NCBI GenBank assembly: GCA_000827265.1
Contig: KN834790.1
Span: 229,513 to 293,512, forward strand
Source: Collybiopsis luxurians FD-317 M1
Lineage: Eukaryota; Basidiomycota; Agaricomycetes; Agaricales; Omphalotaceae
Reading direction: 5' to 3'
DNA length: 64,000 nucleotides
The position numbers were made by a program, and so were the translations under genes. Numbering within the stretch: position 1 is the stretch's first letter; every line of letters starts with the position of its first letter. The notes under the pieces were generated by a model. It saw only the letters and a list, made by a program, of their open reading frames with translations, was not told the DNA's origin and ran no database searches. Shown piece after piece: positions 43,468 through 53,875 of the stretch.

Positions 43468-45125
43468 ATGGCTGCCAACTCAGGCGCATCTTCTCCCAAG
43501 TCCCAATCTCCTTCACCACTTTCCGTATCGCGCTCTTCATCGCCCGTATCCACTCCGAGTTCGTCACGTCCTCCGTCGCCAATGACCAGACCCATCGCTG
43601 GTGGAATCCGTAAGGGAGGGCTCAATGCTCTCTCCGGTGGAAGTATGGCGTTCACCACAATGGCCCCAAAGCCCGTTCAGCAATTGAAAAAGCAGGAAGT
43701 CTTTCACGAAAACAAGTCGAATCTTTCGTCTGATGATGAATCGGACGTCGATGAGAACCATCCTCCACGACCTCCAAAAACTCGTCGCTCCAGCTCCGGT
43801 GTCATCGCCGCCGCAATGGCCCCTTATGTTACTGAGTTTGATCTCTATGAGCCTCAATCAACGAACGACCTACAGTACCCCATTCAAAAGATCGCAATCG
43901 TAGGTAGCGGGAGCTGGGGAACTGCTCTCGCTCGTATCGCCGCTCTTAACGCAGCTGAGAAAAAGGCAAGCTTCATTTTCCAAATTTTTTCGGTCTTGGC
44001 TAACGTTACCTTATCAGGGCTTTGACCATGAAGTGCGCATGTGGGTGCGCGAGCGAGAGGTTTGTCAAATCCTTGGATTTCTGTTTTTGTTTGGCTCATG
44101 TCACTTTGTTAAGATTCCTGGCCAAGGTCTTTTAACAGAGGTTATCAACTCGACTCACGAGAATCACCGCTACCTTCCGGATGTCTCGTTACCTCACAAT
44201 CTTGTCGCCGTACCCGACCTTGTAGAGGTTGTCAAGGGTGCCACTCTAATCGTACTGGTCGTACCTCACCAATTCCTGACTCCCGTACTCGATGAGCTTT
44301 CAAAGCCCGGAGTTCTGGCTCCGGGTGCTCGAGCAATCTCCGCCATCAAGGGTGTAGAGGTAGCGGGAGATGAGATCTACACTTTTCCATGGCTTATCGA
44401 AAAGAAGCTCGGGATACCTTGCTCTGCTCTAGGAGGAGCCAACATCGCTATGGAAGTCGCTCAATCCGAGTTTTGCGAAACCACAATCGGCGTGCCTTCT
44501 TCCGATGATGCAGCTCTCTGGCACGCCGTCTTTGATTCACCCATGTTTAGAGTCCATCCGATTGAAGATGTCGCTGGCGTTAGCCTCAGCGGAGCACTGA
44601 AAAATGTTGTTGCTCTGGCAGCAGGATTCGTAGACGGCATGGGCTACGGTGGTAATACGAAAGGTAATGCTCGAAATTTACAAGTCGTGAAATAAATCTG
44701 ACGTCTTATCGTACAGCTGCTATCCTGAGGATCGGTCTACTTGAAATGGCCGCCTTCACCAAGGAGTTTTTCCCCTCTTCGTCCTCGCTTACTTTCTCGC
44801 ATCATTCTGCAGGTGTAGCAGATCTCATTACGAGTAGGTCTTTATAGTTCTGCCGCAATGAAACTATCTCATTTTAATCTTCTCAGCATCATTTGGTGGT
44901 CGTAACCGCAAGTGCGCCGAGGCGTTCATCAAAAGCGGGAAATCCTTCGCTCAGCTCGAGCATGAACTGCTCAAGGGCCAAAAGTTACAGGGGGTGGTCA
45001 CTGCTGAGGAAATTTACAAGTTCCTCCAGGCTCGAGGACGAACTGAAGGGTATCCTCTCTTCACTAAGGTTTACAAGATTAGCTTCGAGGGCATGGACCC
45101 AAAGACCCTTTTCGACGACCTGTAA
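43468..45125 (+). CDS. GPD1: NAD-dependent glycerol-3-phosphate dehydrogenase
   Basis: Reduces dihydroxyacetone phosphate to glycerol-3-phosphate. Exons 43468-43965, 44018-44059, 44114-44663, 44717-44833 and 44887-45125 give 481 residues. The NAD-binding motif [15 protein letters not shown] starts at about residue 140. It is followed by [20 protein letters not shown], the [11 protein letters not shown] block, [19 protein letters not shown] with the catalytic-site Lys in GNTKA, then [20 protein letters not shown]. Intron 1 has a GC donor (AAAAAG|GCAAGC). The N-terminal extension of about 130 residues is Ser/Pro-rich and acidic, with KTRRSSSG that could be a kinase site; typical enzymes of about 350-390 residues have less. 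No typical mitochondrial presequence is seen, so cytosolic action is likely. Confidence 0.95.
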
Positions 45126-45510
45126 AGGGTTGTATCCATCCATTTTTTACCGCTTCGCTCAATGTAATCGCCACAATCGCCGATTATTTCGCACCCAAAC
45201 TGGATTCATAAAAAGATCCGTGTACCACTACCCCTCACGCTTTGCTCGCATCATCTCGCTGCATCTTTCCAACGCACCTCACTTAATTGTATTCATTCAG
45301 AAACTAGATATTTCCATTTTACTTATTCATGCAGAGTCGATGTTCTCATATCCATTTACTTTGGGACCTTCTCTGTATACATACCACTGATTTACCAACG
45401 TAGAAAGCACGCGCCAGCGCGAAGCTCACTGTATATATATATACCTTAACTCACATTTCGAAAGTCAAATGTTATTGAAAACTTCATAGCGCATCATGAA
45501 CGTCAAAAAT
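45126..45510. other. Convergent intergenic between GPD1 and GH3 gene
   Basis: No gene. A TATATATATATA run lies at about 45433-45444. Confidence 0.5.
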
Positions 45511-48500
45511 TTACTGGGGAATCGTTCCTTTCAACCTAAAATCTCGACTGCTCGCCCCGACAACCACCGTAATCGTGCCTTCCGGCTTCCTCCATCCTTG
45601 AGCGACTACATCCCAAATGGAAAGCGAGTGTCTGGATAGGAAGATCGTGACGGTCTTGGTTTCTCCAGACTCCAGGAACACATCGTTGAATCCTTTTAGA
45701 ATCGACGGCGGTTCGCCTGCAGAAGCTGGCATTTGGAGATAAAGTTGAGGAATCTATTCAAAACAACGTGCGTGAACCACGATCAGGGACAAGCGTCGAA
45801 CAAAAACCGTGGTGCCTTACCTCGCCCCCTGCGACACCTCCGGTGTTTTTAACCTGGAAAGTGACTTCGAATGCGGGTGTGTGAAGCCTATCGATCAAAT
45901 AAATTCAGAGAGACAGTTTATTTTGAAGAACAAGATACACGCCATAGAGCCGTGGACGTCCCCAAACCGGTCGGGTTGACGTTACCCGCTTCCCAGTTGC
46001 TTATTAGGTCAGCGTCGGCATTGTCGGTCTCCTTAACGGGTGCTATATGAAGCCCGCTGTACTCAAAGGTCGTGTAGCTCATCCCAAATCCGAATTCATA
46101 TCTCGGAGTGATGTTTCGCTGCACGGGATGTGAGAGTAGGTTTTTTGGAATTGAACTTGACTACTCACAGCATCGAACGCTCGATAGTCGATTTCCAGAC
46201 TGGGTACAAATTGAGATGGATGATTGATGTAGCATACAAAGGCGATACTCACCCCTCACTGTAAGGAATTTCCAAGGAAGTGCTGACTGCGGCAGGGTAG
46301 TCGCTGGCATTCTTGGCGATCGTATAAGGAAGACGTCCAGTTGGGTTAAAAGCTCCATATAGAACATCCGTGATAGCGTTTCCTGTTTCAGACGAAGAAA
46401 CACCTGCCCAAAGAACCTAAACAACAGTCTACTTCAATTATCTTGACGGGATTGAGAAAGACGCACTCCAGTGATGTTAGGATGCTCAACCCAAGAATCA
46501 ATAATGAGCGGGCCAACGCTATGTGTTACTACAATTGTATTATTGTTTTGGGCGGCTACTGCGAGGACAAGTTGTTCGGCGTCATCGTGAGAGGTAAGGT
46601 TCACCCTGTTGATGAGGAACTCAGATATAAGTGAAAGAAGGCATCGCGTATGTGGAAAAAGTTACCGGTCAGAGCCTTCGCTTGAATCCGCATTTATGAA
46701 CACGAGGGCTGCAGATACCCCGATGGCCATATTTCCTGCTCGAGGCAAATTGAAGTCATTTAGAATCCAGGAAACTGTGGTCCGGTCTTGTCTAGCCCGA
46801 ATCTGGATGGCTTCCAAAGGCTTAAAGCAACCCAACAGGTTAAGCGGAAATCGGACAAGGCAGAGGTATACCCACGGAAATTAGATACGTAAGATTCGCC
46901 GCTCTTTAGAATAGAGTGGTTTAGTTGCAGAATAAAATGAAAAAGTGTTGGTATTACCCAGAACCTCCTCCGATTGCCAAGATTCCATCATCCCCTCCAC
47001 CATTTTGGAACTCGTTGGGTCCAATCAGAGCGAGTCCAGCATCGCTTCCTGCAAGCAGTATACTCCGTGGTTTATTCAAAGGAAGCGCATTCCCGACATT
47101 CTTCAACAGCACAATGCTTGCCCTTCCAATATCAAGAACCACAGTAGAATGATCATCTTCGACATTGATATGTTCGTTTGTAGCTTCATCTCCCGGGAAG
47201 TTCGCATTGAAGTTGACCGGGGGGTACGCCTCGTCTTGATGAAGGAAAAACCAACTTGCAAGGACCCTTTGCTATAGAGCGACCCAGAATTAATTCAATT
47301 GAATAGATCTAACGAGATCTCAAGGTCAAAGCTGTACTTACCGCCATGTCCTGAACACGTGAAAGAGGAATTGTACCGTTGTTCACAAAGTCAATCAGGG
47401 TTTGACCGAAGAAAGTAGCCAAGCCACGGACACCGGTGTCGCCGCCGGGCATGGTCATCTGTGGGCTTTCAAGATCAGTCATTCGTTGGCTCCATGTAGG
47501 GAACTTACATCGAGCCCTGCAGTTGCAGAGAGAGTTGAATGTGTCCCTCCCCAGTCTTACACGTCGAAGATTAGCTACAGAAGATGCTCTGAAGAAGCAG
47601 AAACATACCAGACACCACAACTGTAAAATAATATAGATGAACAAGAGAAATTCCGAGTTATTGGCACGCACATCCTTGAAAGCCGAATTCCTCTTTCAAA
47701 ATTCCATTGAGAGTTTCATTATTCTGGCACGCATGAGTATCGTTAATCAGATCTGATTTGAAATATTTCAGCAATTCGCACTTCGGCAAGGTACGTAGAC
47801 GATCTTTTCACTCACTATAACTGCACATGACCGAGGCTACTCCGGCCATAACGCTACGAAGGAATGGTTGAGTGTAGATCTCGTGTTGCGTGCGATCATC
47901 CACGTCTGATGAAGATGTCATTCGGTTCGTCTCCTGATCACTACGTATGATAACGTTCAGCTTGAGAGAGCAACTAGCCGCCGGGACTTACTTGTCCACA
48001 CTAATATACATTTATCACTTGAGAAGATCAATAGAACAACTTGCCGCCGGGACTCACAAATGTTTCGCGCATGCTTGAACACCACCTTGTTGCATCCCCA
48101 GGACAGTCTCGTAAGCAACTACGCGATAACGCAAGGTATTAGAGAAAGCGAACATGGAGTGTTGGCCGTGCAAGCTTACTTTCTCCGGAAAGGAAAGGGT
48201 CGGCTCCGAATCCCTCAAAGTTTCGACCGGCGGCAGGCACACGCAACATATTCATCATCGGCCCGAGGGCAATGTTAACACCTTTGCCTTTGAATTCTGT
48301 GCCCATGAAAAGCCCCCGGGTTCGAGCAAGAGAGCGATTGAATCTTGAGAAAGAAAGTCAAAAACAAGTCGGCTTGCTTCAAATTAAATAGCTTACTTAC
48401 GTCGAAGCCGTATTAATTCCAGGAGGAAAAGCGGTTATATAATCTGCTAAACGAACACCCAAAGGGCCATCCTGTATGGAAGCGGTCAGCTGCCTGCGTT

Positions 48501-49091
48501 ATACGATGTATGCAAAGAGAATGGTTACATTTAGACATAATCCCGGCCAATCGCTGATATTCGCAATGTTTCCGACACATCGACCGATAAGTCCGAGAGC
48601 GTCAATTCCCGTTACGACTGTTACAAGCTCTTCGAGTGTGTAATTCGCGATCTATGATGAGAGGATCGAAGTTAAAACTAACGCCTCTCTAACTACATGG
48701 AACCACTCGCCTGACTTTGTGCCTTCTGATGGGCTGTTTTCCATGCTGGAGCAAAATCCGGAACTACAGTATCCTGTGCGACTGAGGGAGGATTAGAAGG
48801 ATCTGTGGAAGGGAAGACTCCGGGAATGGGACTTTGGGATGAGGCTGTAGGGGCGGATGCTGACGAAGACGCAGCAGACGAGATGTGCACGCTCGAATTC
48901 GAAATCGACGCTGAGCTAGGCTGTGCAGACGCTTGCGAGCTCAGGACTGAGGAGACAGCTGTTACTGCACTACTTGATATCTGCGAGGAGCTTGGTATCG
49001 CTGAGCTAGCGGGCGTAGACAGGACACCAGAGCTTGATGCAGCACAAGCTAGCGAGAGAAGCACCTGGAAAGTGGTGTAAAGGATGAGCAT
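45511..49091 (-). CDS. Secreted GH3 beta-glucosidase
   Basis: Cleaves terminal beta-D-glucose from cello-oligosaccharides and other glucosides outside the cell. Many short introns on the minus strand. Signal peptide MLILYTTFQVLLSLACAASS, then an unusual Ser/Ala-rich linker of about 80 residues before the catalytic domain (AWKTAHQKAQSQ). Conserved GH3 blocks: NVQDGPLGVR (about 48520), RVPAAGRNFEGFG (about 48210), SSSDVDDRTQHEIY (about 47900), GVASVMCSY, VVVSDWGGTHST with the nucleophile Asp, and GLDMTMPGG. The second domain has ITGVLWAG and YPAAV, then EFGFGMSYTTFEYSG. The C-terminal fibronectin-III-like domain ends GFNDVFLESGETKTV...WDVVAQGW...VGASSRDFRL. The nucleophile Asp codon is split by an intron (47608 and 47555-47554). 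Exons between blocks were not all resolved. Confidence 0.9.
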
Positions 49092-49682
49092 GGCACCAGA
49101 ATGTAGACAACGAAAGCGTACCGCGTCTTTTTAACCTCTAGAGGACTTCATGTGGTCTCATCTCATGACGATTAGCAGCATGAAAAATAAGAAATGAACC
49201 TAACAGTCGTATTAGAGCGAGGCAGAAATAGAAATGAAAACACACGAAATTAGGGAGTACCTTAGTCTGATATATTGCGCTTCCGAACCACCTGATCGTG
49301 ACTATGCATCTCTAGCATGGTCGCAAGAACTTTTCTTCGTCAGCGAGGGAGCCTGTAAATGATTCTCATAAGTTCGGCGGGCGAGGCCATTTATTTCAGA
49401 ATAGATTCGGATGGCCGGCACGATCCAGAATACAAAGCTGCAGCCAACAAGAGCGAGTTGTGGAGTTGCAATGCACCGATAGGTGGAAAGGTAGGGAGGC
49501 CGAGCGGAAGAAAGGACCTCATGACTGAGTCGGAGAGACACTGAAGGTTTATTGTCTCGAGCGAACTCACGGTAGTGGTAAGCAGTTTCGGACAAAGCCG
49601 TACGCTACAGACTAAGATCTGGGCAATTCTGGACAGTAGATATAGCAGTTCGAGTGAGACGGTTATCTAAATTTCTTCTCGT
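49092..49682. other. Intergenic between GH3 and SDR genes
   Basis: Upstream region of the GH3 gene and 3' region of the SDR gene. No gene supported. Confidence 0.5.
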
Positions 49683-50898
49683 TCATTCAATAGACGCCCT
49701 GTTAGATATACCGGCAGTTAATCGTGAGACTTGCGGCAAAAAGCGAACGAAAGGGAGCCAACCTTCCATTCCTCCGGCTACGTTGACAATTTGACCAGAT
49801 ACATGACCGGAAACCTTTGTCGAAGCCAGGAGTGCAATCTGCACAGCAGTATCATAGGTTGTTCCGATCTTCTTCAGAGGGGTCCTATAGCGAATCGAAT
49901 GAAGAGAGCGATAAGAACGGGAAGTGGAAGTTCAGCATACGTTGCTAGCGCTCGATAAACAACATTTGGATCACTCAACGCCTCCTCAGCCAAAGGCGTC
50001 CTGACCCATCCCGGCGCGACGCAATTGACGCGGCCCTTGGATGCAATCTTCACGATCTCATTCTTGATTGTTAGCGTCAGTCCATGCATCATCGCTGACA
50101 TGTATAGATCAACTACCGGCAACATGTGAGATATGAATACTTACCGCTCTTAGAGGCGGCATAATCTACATGTCCTTTCTCTCCGAATCGTCCAGCAGAA
50201 CTTCCTACAAATACAACATTGGCTTTCTCCTTCAAATCGTCCCTCACTTCCCTCCAGGCCAAAGTCTTCAAAAAGTATTTAACGACCAAAAAGCTTGCGG
50301 TAAGATTAACGTCAATAGTGCGCTTCCACTGATCCAAGGCCATTTCCCATATATGTGCATCTTGCGGAGGCCAGATTCCATGATTCACGATAAGCACTTG
50401 AACGGGAATTCCAAAGTGAGATTGAGCAGACGCAAAGAGTGATTCGACAGATGGTTCGGAGGTGAGTTCTGCTTGAGCGCAGAATAGCTGATCGGCTGAG
50501 AATTTAGAATCCAAAGGTCGTAGCGAGGCCGAGTTAGTATTGAAATGAGCCGTAACTTTGGCACCTTGCTCTGCATTGCCATTACGAGCCCAATTAGCCT
50601 CGGAATTGTCTTGAACTTGGATTCATCGCGTACCTAGGAAAACCTTTACTGTTTCCAGCCCGATTCCTCCACTTGCACCTGATAGCTGCTAAGCCTTCAA
50701 TGCCAGAAAAAAGTAGCCAAAATGACCTGTAATGAGAACGTGAACTCCCTGTAGATCCAAATCGAGTATTGGTAGCGAAATGAGCTCGAGTCGGATGGTC
50801 GATCAATGACGGATGAGAAGAACCGCGGATAGTGCCGCCGTGACCCTGGCGGTCCGTCTTTGAGCGTTAAATTATGGGCGCTAGTCTACCCTTTCCAT
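49683..50898 (-). CDS. Short-chain dehydrogenase/reductase
   Basis: NAD(P)-dependent oxidoreductase of the classical SDR superfamily; substrate unknown. Exons 50890-50898 (tentative), 50727-50784, 50634-50678, 50145-50570, 49941-50094 and 49683-49884 give 297 residues, all phases consistent. The cofactor motif VHVLITGASGGIGLETV appears only after splicing. Then come VNHGIW (NNAG equivalent), NLTASFLVVKYFL, catalytic Ser in VVFVGSSAGRFG, catalytic Tyr/Lys in DYAASKSAM, VNCVAPGWVRTPL and a C-terminal GQIVNVAGGMEGW. It resembles 3-oxoacyl reductase or glucose dehydrogenase-like fungal SDRs. The three-codon first exon ATGGAAAGG is the least certain part; the other junctions are clear. Confidence 0.85.
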
Positions 50899-52064
50899 AT
50901 TATTGAATCCTACCGCATACAGCCATCGGTTGGAAGGATCTTTCGTAAGTTTTATATCTACTGTTCCGAAAACATCCTCTGGAAAGGTTACGACGGACAC
51001 TGAAGACCTCGAGAGGAAGGAATCAATCGGAGAAAGAGTCCCGACCAGGTATAGAAGTGACCCAGAATGAAATTAGTTGTGGGGCCCTCGAACAATAGAT
51101 ATCCGTAATCATATTGACTCAACCGTCACCATTCTTGGCAATATCATCCTCCAGGGGAGGACTCTTAATCGATGTTTTGACCTCTACTCGACTGAATCAT
51201 CTAAACAGGCGATGTGTATTTTCTCATAGTTAACCACAAGCTGCTCACTCTTCGAACACCATTCTTTTTATCATTTCGCCGGCATCACCTTTGACAGAAG
51301 CCTTGTTGTATTCCAATGGGTGCTCATATCAGCGCCCAAATGCTCTTCCTCGTGACACAGAAGCTTCTTTCGACAATTTCATCAACGGGCATTTTCCAGA
51401 ACGTGATACATGGACCCACTAACGATATCCAACGTCTTGTCAGACGATGAGCGGCGGCATTAGCGGAGAGGCACGATGAGAGAAACGGTCGAATTACTTG
51501 TGCGTTGTGGGCGTCGCCCGAGAGTCACCCGTCCGTATCGTGTTATATCGATCCCGCGTCTCTCCACATCCTTCATTTCGTCTCCAGGGGTCTTTTCTTC
51601 TTGTTCTTCTTGTTCCTATACCCCCATTTTTCAACTCCGCCTGACGTTTGCTTAGTCGTTTCTGGACATAGTCTCGAAAAGGTGACAGATTCTCATCTCT
51701 AAGTCCAGGGAGATATAAGCCACTGAGATGTTCGCCTTTCCAACATCAATCAAGCTCTCCCCTGAGCTTTTCTTGGTTCGCTTCGGCAGTGATCGACGAT
51801 GCACTCTTTTTTTCACTAACTGGTGGTAACGTCGTCAGGAGCCGTGCAGCGACGAGCGAGCTTTGGTGACGCCACCGTGTGACATCCATCATTACTTCGA
51901 TAGTTTGGCATTACGGTACAGTGAGTATCAGTCCACCAAGCTCGTAGTCTAAGCATTTACCGTTACTTTCTACATGGATAGTTTGCTAAAAACATACTTT
52001 TACCCGTGCCAGAAACGCACCTTAAAAACTAGCCAAAACTATGCTATCCACACGGAAGGTGTTC
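50899..52064. other. 1.2 kb intergenic upstream of the RNA-like array
   Basis: No gene supported. A GGTGG...CCACC-bounded stem-loop lies at about 51821-51882. Short T-rich tracts occur throughout. Confidence 0.4.
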
Positions 52065-52220
52065 CCCGCTCAGCAGTTCCCCATGGATCACCTGTCATAA
52101 GTCGGCAGTGAGCTTCCTTTCAACGTCGTCCTTGCCAAACGCAAAAAAATCGAGTAACTAACTTTCGATCATGGTGAGCCGACCAGCTCTCTTCGAAATT
52201 GAAGCCAACAATTTTGAGCC

Positions 52221-52302
52221 ACGGATAGCGGGTGATGTACAACGTTCTGCTATCCGTGCTGAAATTGCACTTTAAAAAAACTACCTCCGTACATCACCCG
52301 CT
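52221..52302. repeat. Two overlapping, mutually exclusive hairpins
   Basis: ACGGATAGC (52221-52229) pairs with GCTATCCGT (52249-52257), and AGCGGGTGATGTAC (52227-52240) pairs with GTACATCACCCGCT (52289-52302). Both stems are perfect, and they share bases 52227-52229. The segment lies between the first two elements of the array. Confidence 0.75.
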
Positions 52303-52485
52303 CATGGATCAAGCAAAATGTCCTCCCCGCTCAGCAGTTCCCTATCCGGGACCGTCTGCCATAAGTCGGTAGTGAGGCCACTTCTGTATGAACAGACAAC
52401 CGGTACGTTGTTGCGCTCTCTAAATTCTACAGCTTAGTTAAATTTTTCTCATAGGTTCACACCGATCCATGAACTGGCCGAAGAC

Positions 52486-53333
52486 GCTCCGCGCTCAGCA
52501 GTTCCCCCTTTTGGGGGCCGCCAGTCATAAGACGTAGTGAAAGTCGCTGTTTGGTTTCTATATTCGTACTTCTTCCATTTCGTGAACACTCCCGAGTGCA
52601 AGGATAACACAAAATGCCGGATGAAGAGAAGCATGAAATGGGGGGTAGGAAATGTCGGCTCTGCTTCTTACTTCCTCCCGCCTCTTCGACTCTATCTCAT
52701 TGCTTCAACCAGAGACCGACCATCTTCACCATTTCTATCAACGGGAAGTACCTCCGCCGCGGCACTGTCGTCCTTCTTCTAGGACGACCTGCAAGTCGGT
52801 AGCGAGTGCTTTCTTTTTTTTTGAAATCCTTTTACATTTTGCCTTTTCTCCATTTTTGCTCACCGCGACTTACTTTATGACGCCCCTCCACTCTGCAGTC
52901 CCTTTCAGAGCCGTCAGTCATAAGACGGAGGCGAGTTAACTTTCTTCTGCCATTCGAAAATAAAAGAAAAAAACCAAAATACCACAGAAAAATTTTACTC
53001 GTCTTTTTCCCTTTACGCTTCCTCCTTCTCCTTTCCCGGCATTTCGTGTTTTCCCTGGACTCAGGAGTGTCCACGGAATGTCGGTTCTCCTTCCCCTCGG
53101 TCCCTTTCCACTTTCTCTCTTTACTTCAAGATCAGAGTTCACCTCTCTCCATTTCATTAATGGAAAGTACCTCCGCCGCGGCCCTATCGTTCTTCTCTGC
53201 AGACGATAACATAAATCGGTAGCGAGTACTTTTCCTCCCTTTTCGCCTTTACTTTTATACCATCCCAAACCCTCCCCCATTCTGCAAGCCCTTCCAGGAC
53301 CGTTAGTCGTAAGACGAAAAGTGGGAGGGGGAG
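52486..53333. repeat. Roughly 400-base tandem unit inside the RNA-like array
   Basis: Elements 3, 5 and 7 (one type) alternate with 4 and 6 (CCTCCGCCGCGGC type) at spacings of about 385-415 bases. Spacer blocks such as AATGTCGGYTCT and GGRAAGTACCTCCGCCGCGG are shared at about 52655/53080 and 52744/53164. Confidence 0.65.
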
Positions 53334-53875
53334 TTGTCATCTTTTACCAACTTGAGCTTCAAGTACGTACCCTTCCTCTGTCCGGTTCACATATGATAAG
53401 TTGATTGTCGTGCACCTTAGCTTTCTTTCTCAAGCCGTTGATCAACGTCATGCAGAACACGTACCCTCATTCATCCAATCATAAACCCCAGGGCACTCGA
53501 ACACACTCCACGCTCTGCAGTTCCATTTGGACCGTCAGTCATACGCCGGATAGAGAGTCGAGTTCGAGTGTGAATGTCCTTTTTCATCTATTCTAGGTAT
53601 GTGTTTTTTTTTCTTGTTCAGTTCGTTGTTCACTGATGGAAGCTTGTGCGAGGCAGCGAGTTCACTCTTCGATTGTATGCGTCAAAATTTGACTTTCAAC
53701 TCGAAAGCTTAACATTCGAACACGCTCCCCGCTCTTCAACTCCCTAAGAATTGCCAGTCGTAGGTCGGAAAGAGAGTGGAGCACGTACACTCCCTTGTCT
53801 AGCCACAATCTTTACCTTTCACTCTTGATTTTGATTTTCTGGGCAGCTAAGGGATCATAAGACGTAGACTAGCTT

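Larger units (their letters stand above)
52065..53875 (+). ncRNA. Array of about ten structured RNA-like elements, unknown family
   Basis: Imperfect copies at 52065-52113, 52325-52378, 52486-52550, 52748-52809, 52881-52936, 53166-53230, 53270-53333, 53494-53570, 53720-53787 and, truncated, 53841-53875. A common form is GCTC.GCAGTTCC, a small hairpin, then CAGTCATAAGACGG..G.GAG. The outer arms pair: GCTCA/TGAGC in the first, CACTCGAAC/GTTCGAGTG in the eighth, CCCTCCCCCAT/GTGGGAGGGG in the seventh. In the fourth and sixth, which share CCTCCGCCGCGGC, the inner hairpin differs in sequence but keeps pairing (TCGTCC/GGACGA against ATCGT/ACGAT). Most copies are followed by T-rich tracts. No protein frame spans the array. 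Strand is inferred from the T-tracts and is not certain. I do not recognise a known family. Confidence 0.55.

Noticed and set aside
50890..50898. An ATG in the same exon as the SDR cofactor motif as start
   Set aside because: The frame upstream of LPILDLDLQGVHVLITG reaches a stop with no ATG, so an upstream mini-exon was preferred, with low confidence.
52065..53875. Hammerhead, twister or box C/D snoRNA array
   Set aside because: I looked for CUGANGA...GAA, twister core residues and RUGAUGA/CUGA boxes in the copies and did not find them consistently; H/ACA boxes are also not placed as expected.
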